From CATQHD01 sp965243165 (GTDB lineage Bacteria > Actinomycetota > Acidimicrobiia > Spongiisociales > Spongiisociaceae): a stretch of DNA of 64,000 bases. The notes under the pieces are model-generated. The model saw only the letters and a list, made by a program, of their open reading frames with translations, was not told the origin of the DNA and made no database searches. Each line of letters starts with the position of its first letter. Positions within the stretch are counted from its first letter, which is position 1. Where the stretch lies: the NCBI GenBank assembly GCA_965243165.1, contig OZ251535.1:1736001-1800000 (forward strand). The letters are read 5' to 3'. Shown here piece after piece: positions 8,097 to 16,843 of this stretch. A program made the position numbers and the translations under genes.

Positions 8097-11000
8097 TTGG
8101 AACGGCGACTTGTGGCCGTTGGGTTGGTTACTGTTGTTTTGGGTGCTTCAATGTTACCCGCCGGTTGGGTTGGGTCTCCTTCGGAGGCGCAGGATATCAG
8201 CTTGGCGACGCAGAACAGTGTGTCGGCAACGGCGTCTCGTTCGCCGTATTCGGCTGATCCGAATGGTCTGATTGCTCATCTTGACAGGTTGCGGCGTCAT
8301 TCGACGGGCCGGGATCTGTGGCAGGTTTGGGTATGCGAGCTCGATACGGGTACGATCAGTGTCTCCACCGGGGATATCGTTGGTAAGTTGAATCGGGAAA
8401 CTCGACCGTATTTCAGGTGGCTCTCGAACGGGTTGTATGATCCTGTGTTCGTAGCGGGCGGCGAGCCGGTATCGGTTGCGCCTGCTTCGATGAGCACCAG
8501 GGATGTGATGGAGGGTTGCCGCCGGGCGGTGGCCAACTCGGTGGAGCCAGCTACCGGGCGTCTGATCGCCGGTACGGTTCCTGCCCGCCCGGATGGGGTG
8601 GTAATCGCTGTCAACGCCAACACGGTCGGCAATTCTGAGATAGAAGAAGGTTCTTATTACTTAGGATTTGGCAGAGGTATGTCATCGGGGGATGTGTGTT
8701 TGGATGCTTCTCCTGGGACTAGATGCAACAAGTTTCCTTCTAACAATCGGGCGGCGTATATAGCAGGCGGACGGTACGATGAAGCCAGGGATGGGTTGCC
8801 TTTGCTGCCAGCGCATGAAATAGGCCATGTTCTCGGGTTTCCGCATTCCTATGCGGTGGACGACGGAAGCATGTACGATAACCCGACGGATGTGATGAGC
8901 GAAGCCTTCAAGCATGGGGGTAAGAAGAGGGTGGGGACGATCGCGGTGAACCGTTACCAGGCCGGGTGGATCAGCAATTCCGGGGTGACGGTGCACGAGT
9001 CAGGGACGGCTGTTTATGCGTTGCGGCCTCCGGGCACGTCGCAGGATTGGTCGTTGAGACCGGCGGGCAGTCTGCCTGAAATGCTGGCGTTGCCAGGGGC
9101 CCAGGGGGTATTCATCGCGCTCGGTGCCCGGGAGGCGTCTGGTTACGATTCCGAGCTCACCGCTTCGGCTTCGGTCGTCGAGTCGGTGGAGCTCAAGGGT
9201 GTGGAGGCATACTTGATTGATCAGAGGACCAGCGCCTGCAATGAGACGGAACGGGGGGATCATGGAGTGTGCATGGCGCTGTTACGGCGCACACAGCAGG
9301 TCCGGCCGAGCGGTACAACCAGCACGACAAGCAATGTAGCGGTAAGCCATATGTATGTGAAGAACGGTTCTTTCAGGACCAACAGCATGTCGTCGACGAG
9401 GATACCCGACTTCACTGTCACCGTGGCCGACAAGATCGGCGACAGTTGGCTGGTGCGGGTCTCCCCGGGCAACGGGTCAACGGTCATGTTCAATGACATC
9501 GGCAACAGCTCACATGAGTATTCCATCGAGCTTCTGAAAACAATGGGAATCAGCAACGGATGCGGCACCGGTAGCAGATACTGCCCCACCTCATATACCA
9601 CCCGGGCGCAGATGGCCATGTTTCTGGTCCGAGCTCTGGGGGAGAAACCCATTCTGAAGGCCGATAGAAGGTCCGCTACCTTCAGCGATGTACCAAGAAG
9701 CCACTGGGCTTGGGGATACGTGGAGAAGTTGGCAGACCTTAACATTACAAACGGGTGTACTAGATCGTCCTTCTGTGCCAACAGAAGGGTTACCCGGGCG
9801 CAGATGGCCGCTTTCCTGGTTCGCGCTCTCGGAGAAACCGAACTTTCCACTACACACTCGACATATACGGATATCCCATCCCGACCCAGGTATTGGGCGC
9901 ACGGATATATCGAGCGGCTTGAAGAGCTTGGTATCTCTGTGGCCGCCACCAAGACGGCGAGCTGTCGCAGACCGACAACGCTGTTCTGCCCCAACCAATC
10001 TATCAAACGCGATGTCCTGGCCGGATGGCTTGCGAAGGCTGTTCTGACTCTACAAGATATCAGGGCAACGGCGGCCCTCGGCGACCCGCCCGGCGTACCC
10101 CGCAACGTGAGGCTCTCGTCCCAGCAGACCCTGACTTGGAATAGACCACTGTCGTCTGGCACCGGGGGCATATCAGGATATGACATCGCATACGGAGTAG
10201 TTGACGGCGAACAATGGATAGCTTCTACCGGTACCGGCCGTTCCCTTTCTCTGGCAGGCTTAGACCTTGATCCCAGCGTAGGCGGCGAACAAGTATTCGT
10301 CAGGATCCGGGCGCGCAACAACCACGGCGCGTCCGCCTGGACCTCCAAAACGACCTTCACCTCACCGACGACGGCCCCAACCACTACTACGACCACCACA
10401 CCCACTACAACTACTACCACGGCATCGGCCAGCACACCTGTAACCCTCTGGCAGATTGAAACCCGGCCAACCAAGTTCGACACCGCCCACCGCGAAGTCG
10501 AGTTCGCGCTCACCAGTGGGAATACCTTCACCTACGCCGGACGAACATACACCATCAGCTCTATCAAAACCTACAACCGCGCCCCCCGCATCCAAGCCAC
10601 CCCCGACCTCGAGGACCACGAGCTCCCCGACCGAACCCTGATCCGGTTCTGGCCGACAGACACCCCGGCCAGCGTCCAGACCATCCGCCTCGCCGATGGA
10701 AACGAAATGGCAGACAGCCACCAATGGGACCTGATCTGGCCCAGCGCCAGCCACCCGATCGACCTCAACCGGAACACCACATGGCACATCGACATCACCA
10801 TCCCCGCCATTACTACCACGACAACAACGGCCTCTACTACAACAGCTCCCACTACTACCACATCTACAACTACTACTACCACGACAACCACAGCACCGAC
10901 CACGGCCCCCACCACTACAACCTCCACATCATCCACGACCACTACAACCACAACGACGGCTCCCGCCACTACCACCACCACATCAACAACCACAACGACG

Positions 11001-11534
11001 GCACCGACCACGACCACCACAACAACAATTACTACACCCACTACGACCACTACCACGGCACCGTCCTCTACCTCTGTAACCCTCTGGCAGATCGAAACCC
11101 GGCCTTCCCACTTCGATGCCAATGGTGTCCATATCGGTTTTCAGTTCACTAGCGGCAACAACTTTACCTACGCCGGACGGTCCTACACAGTGGATAAGAT
11201 CAAGGTATACCGCCGCGGTCCTCGTCTGCGAGCAACTCCCGCCATCGAGGACCACGAAATTCCTGACAATACGCTACTACGGTTCTGGCCGACCGACACC
11301 CCCGCCAGCGTCCAAACCGTCCGACTCTCCGACGCCAATGAAATGCCCGCCAGCAACCCATGGGACCTGATCTGGTCCAGAAACCAATTCCCGATCAACA
11401 TTGACCGAAACACCACATGGCACATCGATCTCACCATCCCCGCCAGTGCAAGTACGTCATCCACTACAACAGCTCCCACTACCACTACAAGCACAACGAC
11501 GGCGCCGACCACGACCACGGCCGCCGCTCCCTAA
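8097..11534 (+). CDS. Large secreted SLH zinc metalloprotease with Fn3 and twin C-terminal domains on poly-Thr linkers
   Basis: 1145 residues. The TTG start follows AAGGAGG and begins with a signal peptide (LVTVVLGASMLPAGWVGS). A metzincin-type protease domain carries HEIGHVLGFPHS (residues ~239-250) and a following DVMSE that fits a Met-turn. Three SLH motifs span ~460-655, including FSDVPRSHWAWGYVEKL and RVTRAQMAAFLVRALGE. A fibronectin III-like domain lies at ~663-757. Two copies of an unrecognised ~125-residue domain (VTLWQIETRP to NTTWHIDITIPA) are separated by about 90 residues that are nearly all Thr with Ala, Pro and Ser. A Thr tail ends the protein. Likely a cell-wall-attached protease; the substrate is unknown. 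The neighbouring SLH array suggests shared surface biology. Confidence 0.85.
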   Translation: MERRLVAVGLVTVVLGASMLPAGWVGSPSEAQDISLATQNSVSATASRSPYSADPNGLIAHLDRLRRHSTGRDLWQVWVCELDTGTISVSTGDIVGKLNRETRPYFRWLSNGLYDPVFVAGGEPVSVAPASMSTRDVMEGCRRAVANSVEPATGRLIAGTVPARPDGVVIAVNANTVGNSEIEEGSYYLGFGRGMSSGDVCLDASPGTRCNKFPSNNRAAYIAGGRYDEARDGLPLLPAHEIGHVLGFPHSYAVDDGSMYDNPTDVMSEAFKHGGKKRVGTIAVNRYQAGWISNSGVTVHESGTAVYALRPPGTSQDWSLRPAGSLPEMLALPGAQGVFIALGAREASGYDSELTASASVVESVELKGVEAYLIDQRTSACNETERGDHGVCMALLRRTQQVRPSGTTSTTSNVAVSHMYVKNGSFRTNSMSSTRIPDFTVTVADKIGDSWLVRVSPGNGSTVMFNDIGNSSHEYSIELLKTMGISNGCGTGSRYCPTSYTTRAQMAMFLVRALGEKPILKADRRSATFSDVPRSHWAWGYVEKLADLNITNGCTRSSFCANRRVTRAQMAAFLVRALGETELSTTHSTYTDIPSRPRYWAHGYIERLEELGISVAATKTASCRRPTTLFCPNQSIKRDVLAGWLAKAVLTLQDIRATAALGDPPGVPRNVRLSSQQTLTWNRPLSSGTGGISGYDIAYGVVDGEQWIASTGTGRSLSLAGLDLDPSVGGEQVFVRIRARNNHGASAWTSKTTFTSPTTAPTTTTTTTPTTTTTTASASTPVTLWQIETRPTKFDTAHREVEFALTSGNTFTYAGRTYTISSIKTYNRAPRIQATPDLEDHELPDRTLIRFWPTDTPASVQTIRLADGNEMADSHQWDLIWPSASHPIDLNRNTTWHIDITIPAITTTTTTASTTTAPTTTTSTTTTTTTTTAPTTAPTTTTSTSSTTTTTTTTAPATTTTTSTTTTTAPTTTTTTTITTPTTTTTTAPSSTSVTLWQIETRPSHFDANGVHIGFQFTSGNNFTYAGRSYTVDKIKVYRRGPRLRATPAIEDHEIPDNTLLRFWPTDTPASVQTVRLSDANEMPASNPWDLIWSRNQFPINIDRNTTWHIDLTIPASASTSSTTTAPTTTTSTTTAPTTTTAAAP

Positions 11535-11731
11535 CCAACAGAAGCTGCCTCCACGGACGGGAGCGTCAAGTCGAGCCGCTCACCAGTTCGGCTACTCCGC
11601 TGCGGGATACTGGAGCGTCCCGACCTGCCGGTGAAGCCTCAGCCCGATCAGATGGTTGCCAGATACGATTTTCGCGACGGTCTTTGTCTTTCCGCCTCTG
11701 CCCCTCGCCGACAATTAGGGTATGGGCCGGT

Positions 11732-12010
11732 ATGGAACCATCGGTGCGTACAGAGCCGGCCTCGGACTCCGGCGGCGGGGCGGGCGGCGGCCTCGACGAG
11801 GGCTTCGAGGCGTATCTGGAAGCAGTCGAGCGCTGCGATCCGGCAGAGGCGGCCGAACCCGCCGCCGCCTTGGCCGAGTTGCTGGCCGCCCGGCTGGAAG
11901 GCCGGGACCATCCCGAGGCGCGGCGGGTGCTGGATGCGCTGGCCTTTCCCGGCCGGGCCGCCCCCGAATCCGCCCCTGACCAGGAACTGGGGGAGGAGGC
12001 TTCCCCTTGA
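11732..12010 (+). CDS. Small acidic protein of unknown function upstream of tlyA
   Basis: 92 residues from ATG 11732, rich in Ala and Glu. Gly/Ser-rich residues 10-20 are followed by two predicted helices (FEAYLEAVERCDPAEAAEP and the ALAELLAARLEGRDHPEARRV region). The stop overlaps the TTG start of tlyA (TTGA), so the two are translationally coupled and this is probably the first gene of the tlyA-nadK-recN operon. TAGGGT at 11716-11721 could be its -10 box and would give a very short leader. No family recognised. Confidence 0.6.
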   Translation: MEPSVRTEPASDSGGGAGGGLDEGFEAYLEAVERCDPAEAAEPAAALAELLAARLEGRDHPEARRVLDALAFPGRAAPESAPDQELGEEASP

Positions 12011-12780
12011 GGCGGCGCCTCGACGCCGAGCTGGTGCGCCGCCGCCTGGCCGATTCGCGCACCGCCGCCGCCCGGTTGATCCGCGAGGGCAGGGTGGCGG
12101 CGGCGGGACACCCAGCCCCCAAACCGGCCACCATGATCGACGCGGGGGATGCGGTGCATATAACGGCGCCCGGCCCCCGCTACGTGAGCCGGGGCGGCCT
12201 GAAGCTGGAGGTGGCCCTGCGGGAGTTCGGCGTGTCCGCCTCCGGGCGGCGGGCGGTGGACGTGGGGGCCTCCACCGGGGGGTTCACCCACTGCCTGCTC
12301 GCACACGGCGCCGCCCATGTAACGGCGGTGGACGTGGGGTACGGCCAGCTGCATTTTTCCCTGCGCCGCGACCGGCGGGTGTCTGCCGTGGAACGCACCA
12401 ACATCCGGTACGCCGACCCGGCCCGCCTGGGGGCGCCGTTCGGCCTGGTGGCCGCCGATGTCTCGTTCATCTCCCTGCGCACCATCGCCCCGGCATTGGC
12501 CGGGCTGGGCGGGGGCGGCGCCGACTACCTGCTGCTGATCAAGCCGCAGTTCGAGGCCGGGCGGGGGGCGGTCGACCGCCGGGGGGTGATTCAGGACCCG
12601 GAGGTCCGGGTACGGGCGGTGGCCGGGGCGGTGTCCGGCCTGGCCGAGGCGGGGCTGGGCGCGCTGGCCCTCACGCCCTCGCCGATCGAAGGCGCCAAGG
12701 GAAACAAGGAGGTGTTCGGATGGTTCCGGCGCGGCCCCTCCGCCGTCGGCCCCGAACAGGTGCGGGAGGCGGCCGAATGA
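12007..12780 (+). CDS. tlyA: TlyA-family rRNA 2'-O-methyltransferase
   Basis: 257 residues with an N-terminal S4-like RNA-binding segment (RRRLDAELVRRRLADSR and LIREGRV). The FtsJ-type SAM-dependent methyltransferase fold follows: VDVGASTGGFTHCLLAHGA (SAM loop), VTAVDVGYGQL, ADVSFISL and LLLIKPQFE. TlyA enzymes methylate cytidine 2'-OH in 16S and 23S rRNA and influence capreomycin sensitivity. TTG start overlapping the previous stop; its own stop overlaps nadK (ATGA). The order tlyA-nadK-recN is typical of actinobacteria. Confidence 0.92.
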   Translation: MRRRLDAELVRRRLADSRTAAARLIREGRVAAAGHPAPKPATMIDAGDAVHITAPGPRYVSRGGLKLEVALREFGVSASGRRAVDVGASTGGFTHCLLAHGAAHVTAVDVGYGQLHFSLRRDRRVSAVERTNIRYADPARLGAPFGLVAADVSFISLRTIAPALAGLGGGGADYLLLIKPQFEAGRGAVDRRGVIQDPEVRVRAVAGAVSGLAEAGLGALALTPSPIEGAKGNKEVFGWFRRGPSAVGPEQVREAAE

Positions 12781-13589
12781 AGATCGCCCTGGTGCCGCAC
12801 GAAAACCGGGAGCGCACTCTGTCGCTGGCCCGCCGCCTGGCCGCCGAGATCCGCCGCCGCGGGGCGGAGGCGCTGGCCGCGCCGGAGAACGCCGCCGCCC
12901 TGGGGGTGGAACCCACCGGCTTCGGCCCCGGCCTGGATCTGGTGATCGCCGTGGGCGGGGACGGAACGGTGCTGAGGGCGGTGCGGATCAGCCGGGAGAG
13001 CGGCGCCCCCGTCTTCGGGGTCAACGACGGCCGGCTGGGTTTCCTGGCCGAAGGAACCCCCGGCGAACTGCCCTACATATTGGACCGGCTGGTGGCGGGG
13101 GAGTGGTACGCCTCGGAGCGGATGCTGCTGTCCGCCTCCGTGAACGGGGGGCCGCCCGCGGTGGGGCTCAACGACGTGGTGATCGAGAAGGTCGAGAACC
13201 AGCGGATCATCCGCCTGGCCCTGTCGCTGGAGGGAGACCTCTTCACCAACTACCGGGGGGACGGGGTGGTGATCGCCACCGCCACCGGCTCCACCGCCTA
13301 CAACCTGTCGGCGGGCGGCCCGCTGGTGGATCCGGCCCTGGATCTGCTGCTGGTCACCCCGGTCGCGCCCCACTCCCTCTTCTCCCGGTCCATGGTGTTC
13401 CCGCCCGGCCTGGCGCTCAGCTTCGAGGTGATGGAGGACCGCTCGGTGGGGGTGGGGGTGGACGGGATCGAGATCGCCACCGTCCCTCCGGGCGGACGGG
13501 TAACCGTGAAAGGCGCCGGACACGTCGCATTCGCTGGCCTCGACCGCAGCTTTCCCGCCGCGGTCAAACACAAGTTCTCCCTGGAATGA
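12777..13589 (+). CDS. nadK: NAD kinase
   Basis: 270 residues. Phosphorylates NAD to NADP using ATP or polyphosphate. The diagnostic GGDGT motif is present (AVGGDGTVLRAVR, residues ~60), with NDGRLGFLAEG, then LNDVVIEK and the substrate loop GDGVVIATATGSTAYNLSAGGP. ATG at 12777 overlaps the tlyA stop by four bases. It ends three bases before recN, so the three genes form one operon. Family length is normal. Confidence 0.95.
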   Translation: MKIALVPHENRERTLSLARRLAAEIRRRGAEALAAPENAAALGVEPTGFGPGLDLVIAVGGDGTVLRAVRISRESGAPVFGVNDGRLGFLAEGTPGELPYILDRLVAGEWYASERMLLSASVNGGPPAVGLNDVVIEKVENQRIIRLALSLEGDLFTNYRGDGVVIATATGSTAYNLSAGGPLVDPALDLLLVTPVAPHSLFSRSMVFPPGLALSFEVMEDRSVGVGVDGIEIATVPPGGRVTVKGAGHVAFAGLDRSFPAAVKHKFSLE

Positions 13590-13592
13590 CCG

Positions 13593-15191
13593 GTGCTTGA
13601 CGAGCTGTCGGTCACCAATCTGGGCATCATCTCCTCGGCCCGGATAACCCCCGGCCCCGGCATGGTGGTGGTCAGCGGCGAGACGGGGGCGGGCAAGACC
13701 CTGCTGCTGGGCGCCCTGCGGCTGCTCACCGGCGCCCCCGCCCGGGCCGGCCTCGTCGGCCCCGGCGGCGACGAGGCGGTGGTGGAGGGCAGGTTCATCC
13801 TGGACGGCGGGGAGACGGCGGCCGCCCGGCGCATCCACGCCCGCGGCAGCCGTGCCTACCTCGACGGCGCGATGGTTCCGGCCAAGGCGCTGGCCGAACG
13901 CCTGGACGGCCTGGTGGAGATCGTGGGGCAGCACGACCCGCTGTCGCTGACCCGGCCCCGCACCCTCCGGAACCTGATCGACCAGCGCCTGGAATCACCC
14001 GATCCCCTGGAGGAATATCGCGCCGCCTGGGAACGGGTCCGGCAACTGAAATCCGACCGCGCCGCGCTGGGGGGCGGCCTGAGCGCCCTGGAGAGGGAGA
14101 TGGACCTGCTCCGCTACCAGATCGAAGAGATAGAGAAGGCCGGGTTCCGGATCGGAGAGGACGCAGAGCTGGAACGGCGCGCCAACCGCTTGGGCAACGC
14201 CGGGCAGATCAGGGAGATGCTGGGGGAAGCCCGCACGGAGCTGGCGGAGGCCCAAGACCGGGTGGGGCCGGCGGTGTCGATGCTCCGGGAGGCGAGCCGG
14301 CTCGACCCGTCCCAAGACTCCCTGAGGTCGATGCTGGAGGACCTCGACGCAGGGCTGTCCGAGGCCGCCGCCGGGGTGCGGGAGGCGTGGGAGGGGGTGG
14401 AGGACGATCCCAAGGTGCTGGCCTCGGTGAACGAACGCTTGGCGCTGCTGGGGGACCTGCGGCGCAAGTACGGAGCGGGGATCGAGGAGATACTGGCCTT
14501 CGGGGAGGCCGCCCGCGCCCGCCGCGCCGAGGCGGGGAGGCTGCTGGAGCGGGCCGCCGCCCTCGACGCCGACCAGGCCGAAGCTTCCCGAACGCTGGAA
14601 CGAGCCGGGCGCGCCCTGCAGGCAGCCCGGCGGACGGCCGCCTCGCACCTGGCGGAGGAGGCCGCCGCCCATCTGCTGGAGCTGGGCTTCAGCGATCCGG
14701 TGGTGCGCATCGAGGTGGAGGAGGCGGCGCCCCGGCCGGCGGGGGCGGACTCCGTGGAGCTGCTGTTCGCTTCGGATTCCCGGCTGGCGGCGGGGCCGGT
14801 GGGGCGGGTGGCTTCGGGCGGAGAGCTGAGCCGCCTGGTGCTGTCGCTCCGGCTGGCGGCCGGGGCGAGCGCCGCCCGGGTGGTGGCTTTCGACGAGATC
14901 GACGCCGGAGTGGGCGGGGCCGCCGCCCTGGAGATGGGCGCCAAGCTCGCCCGCCTCTCCCGCGGCCGCCAGACGCTGTGCGTCAGCCACCTCCCGCAGG
15001 TGGCCGCCTTCGCCGACTCCCACATCACGGTCGAACGGGACGGCCCCGCCGCCTCCGTGCGGATGCTCGACGGCGAAGAACGCCTCCGGGAACTGTCGAG
15101 GATGCTGTCGGGCTTGGCCGATTCCGAACGCGGCCACCGCCACGCCGGCGAGCTCCGCGCCTTCGCCCGGGCCCGCCGCCAAGAGGAGTGA
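13593..15191 (+). CDS. recN: DNA repair protein RecN
   Basis: 532 residues, SMC-like ATPase acting in double-strand break repair. Walker A GETGAGKT (residues ~28-35) is near the N-terminus. A long coiled-coil middle rich in Glu, Arg and Ala follows. The ABC signature SGGELSRLVLSLRLA and Walker B VVAFDEIDAGVGG sit near the C-terminus, ahead of LCVSHLPQVAAFAD. GTG start three bases after nadK. Nothing unusual seen. Confidence 0.95.
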   Translation: MLDELSVTNLGIISSARITPGPGMVVVSGETGAGKTLLLGALRLLTGAPARAGLVGPGGDEAVVEGRFILDGGETAAARRIHARGSRAYLDGAMVPAKALAERLDGLVEIVGQHDPLSLTRPRTLRNLIDQRLESPDPLEEYRAAWERVRQLKSDRAALGGGLSALEREMDLLRYQIEEIEKAGFRIGEDAELERRANRLGNAGQIREMLGEARTELAEAQDRVGPAVSMLREASRLDPSQDSLRSMLEDLDAGLSEAAAGVREAWEGVEDDPKVLASVNERLALLGDLRRKYGAGIEEILAFGEAARARRAEAGRLLERAAALDADQAEASRTLERAGRALQAARRTAASHLAEEAAAHLLELGFSDPVVRIEVEEAAPRPAGADSVELLFASDSRLAAGPVGRVASGGELSRLVLSLRLAAGASAARVVAFDEIDAGVGGAAALEMGAKLARLSRGRQTLCVSHLPQVAAFADSHITVERDGPAASVRMLDGEERLRELSRMLSGLADSERGHRHAGELRAFARARRQEE

Positions 15192-15306
15192 ACCCGAAGC
15201 AACCCCCGGCCCCCAGAGCAGCAGGCGCCGGTCGTTTTTCGCGGTCTTGCCGCCGCGCCTCGCGGCAGGTAACATGGGCGGCCGAATACGGCAACGGAGG
15301 TCTCTG

Positions 15307-15591
15307 ATGGAAGTAAGGGAAGCTGTTGATGCAGCTAAGCAACGCATCATAGAACTCTTCGGAAGCGAAGGGATCAACTATGTAACTCTGGAAGAAGTAA
15401 AGTTAGATTATGATTCGAAGAACTGGTTGATAACTATCGGGTTCGACAGGCAATGGGATAGAGAGGAAGGGCCTTTAGGTCCGATACTCACACAGGCTCC
15501 AACCCGTAGCTACAAGGTTGTCTGTATTGATGGTGTAAACGGACAAACATTGTCCATAGTAGACCGAGTCCTTCCTAATCTGGAAGGCTGA
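15307..15591 (+). CDS. Small protein of unknown function paired with a PIN-domain gene
   Basis: 94 residues from ATG 15307, with GGAGG upstream at ~15296. Alternating hydrophobic and charged residues (YVTLEEVKLDYDSKNWLITIGF and YKVVCIDGVNG, shown in part) suggest a small beta-rich fold. The stop is three bases before the PIN gene start, so they are co-transcribed. Codons are AT-rich, unlike recN and pyrG on either side, which suggests acquisition. By position it may be the partner or inhibitor of the PIN protein, but it has no visible DNA-binding motif. Confidence 0.7.
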   Translation: MEVREAVDAAKQRIIELFGSEGINYVTLEEVKLDYDSKNWLITIGFDRQWDREEGPLGPILTQAPTRSYKVVCIDGVNGQTLSIVDRVLPNLEG

Positions 15592-15594
15592 CTG

Positions 15595-16053
15595 ATGATG
15601 CCCACTGGATACTTTGTTGACGCCAACCTTTTAACGCTGTTGGTCGCAGGCAATATGGACAAGAAATTGATCGACAAACATAAGAGGCTCGAACGATATC
15701 AAGCCAAAGACTATTTTACATTACTTAAATTGCTGAGGCAGGTCAAATGTATATATGTCACACCTAACACACTTACTGAGGCATCCAATCTTCTTGGACA
15801 GCATGGGGAGCCCGAGCGGTCTTTGCTCTTGGAGCATCTTAAATTGCTCATTCAGAAAAGCGAAGAAATAATAGTAGCAAGTGCAACTGCTTCACAGAAC
15901 AGCCAGTTCAAGCGGCTCGGGCTGACAGATGCAGCGTTGCTGGAAGCTATAAAGCCGGAAACCCCACTACTTACAGTAGACTTAGATCTATACAAGGAAG
16001 GAGAGAAGAGCAACGCTGCAGTCAACTTTAACTACTATCTGTATAGTAATTAG
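15595..16053 (+). CDS. PIN-domain ribonuclease-like protein
   Basis: 152 residues. It begins with the PIN-like FVDANLL. A conserved acidic residue sits in TPNTLTEASNL (~60), with LGLTDAALLEA (~107) and LLTVDLDLY near the end. These fit the four acidic metal ligands of the PIN fold, found in type II toxins and RNA-processing nucleases. ATG at 15595 or 15598. AT-rich like its partner upstream and out of character with the neighbourhood. It ends convergently with a small minus-strand gene. A toxin role is inference. Confidence 0.75.
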   Translation: MMPTGYFVDANLLTLLVAGNMDKKLIDKHKRLERYQAKDYFTLLKLLRQVKCIYVTPNTLTEASNLLGQHGEPERSLLLEHLKLLIQKSEEIIVASATASQNSQFKRLGLTDAALLEAIKPETPLLTVDLDLYKEGEKSNAAVNFNYYLYSN

Positions 16054-16096
16054 GCTTATAACCCTGAGGGCGGGCGATGCCTCGCCGGAGGTACTT

Positions 16097-16375
16097 TCAA
16101 ACAGACTGCCTCTGCAGGAAGTCGTCTAGTTCGGCTTCTTGATCATCTGTAAAGCACCGGACTACCTTGGCTCCTACAACAGCTCCTTCGATGGTGGCGA
16201 CCGCCGATCGAAGGGCCTCTTCACGAGAGTGGGCACCTCGGTGCAAGTAGATGTATTGCACTCCGTTGGTTCGTCCTATCAAGGCGTCGCGGCAACCAGC
16301 CTCATACAAGGCGTCGACGCGCTCGTCGGTCAGTTCCACTCCCTCGACGATCAATGTAAAAAGGCATGTCGTCAT
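16097..16375 (-). CDS. Small conserved protein, tandem paralogue 2
   Basis: 92 residues. Core pattern: FTLIVEGVELTDERVDALYEAGC (in part), DALIGRTNGVQYIYLHR, SREEAL and AVVGAKVVR. It is clearly homologous to the next gene on the same strand (16393-16653), with the order FTLIV, EAGC, GRT-GVQY, EEA, GAKVVR preserved. Starts at ATG 16375 with AGAGGG upstream. I recall similar short proteins in many actinobacteria without an assigned function. This copy is more AT-rich than its paralogue. Confidence 0.7.
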   Translation of the reverse strand: MTTCLFTLIVEGVELTDERVDALYEAGCRDALIGRTNGVQYIYLHRGAHSREEALRSAVATIEGAVVGAKVVRCFTDDQEAELDDFLQRQSV

Positions 16376-16392
16376 ACGAATCCCTCTTTCGG

Positions 16393-16653
16393 TCAGTTGT
16401 TATGAAGGGGCGGGCGGCAGGAATCCACGAGCCGGACTACCTTGGCGCCCTCGACAGCCCCCTCGATGTCGGCCACCGCCGACGTGACGGCCTCTTCGAG
16501 CGAGGAGGCCTCGCGATCGAAGTCGAGGTACTGCACCCCTTCGGTCCGTCCCGTCAGCGCGTCGTCGCAGCCGGCCTCGTCCAAGGCGCGGAGGCGCTCG
16601 TCGGCCAGCAGATCGGGGCCGTCCACGATGAGCGTGAAGGTGAAGGTCGGCAT
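16393..16653 (-). CDS. Small conserved protein, tandem paralogue 1
   Basis: 86 residues, paralogous to 16097-16375: TFTFTLIVDGPDL, LDEAGCDDALTGRTEGVQY, DFDREASSLEEAV and GAVEGAKVVRLVD. ATG 16653 has GGGAGGA upstream; 17 bases separate it from the second copy, so they are probably co-transcribed. A TATGAT on the minus strand at 16766-16771 could be the promoter. Function unknown; the pairing of two diverged copies hints at a heteromeric partner or a relic of duplication. Confidence 0.7.
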   Translation of the reverse strand: MPTFTFTLIVDGPDLLADERLRALDEAGCDDALTGRTEGVQYLDFDREASSLEEAVTSAVADIEGAVEGAKVVRLVDSCRPPLHNN

Positions 16654-16829
16654 GTCAGAGTCCTCCCCATGATACTTTGCGGGGGCGCCGCTCGAGGGTC
16701 CTCGAGCTCACGGACGGCCGCCCTGATCTCTTCGTCGGGATGTACGCCGCCCCGCCATGCCCGGCATCATACGATGCGGTCCGGCCCCGCCGAGAGCGCG
16801 AAATATCGCCCGGGCGGGCGCCGGCGCAG

Positions 16830-16835
16830 TATGAT
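16830..16835 (+). promoter_or_regulatory. -10 box (TATGAT) of pyrG; transcript probably leaderless
   Basis: TATGAT is followed by eight bases and then the GTG start of pyrG at 16844. With transcription starting 6-9 bases after the box, the mRNA would begin at or next to the start codon. No Shine-Dalgarno sequence lies between, which agrees. No convincing -35 box. Confidence 0.6.
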
Positions 16836-16843
16836 GCAGGCCC

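Noticed and set aside
10571..11122. Poly-valine ORF on the minus strand of the metalloprotease gene
   Set aside because: It is the reverse complement of threonine codons in the linker; no membrane-protein logic beyond the repeat.
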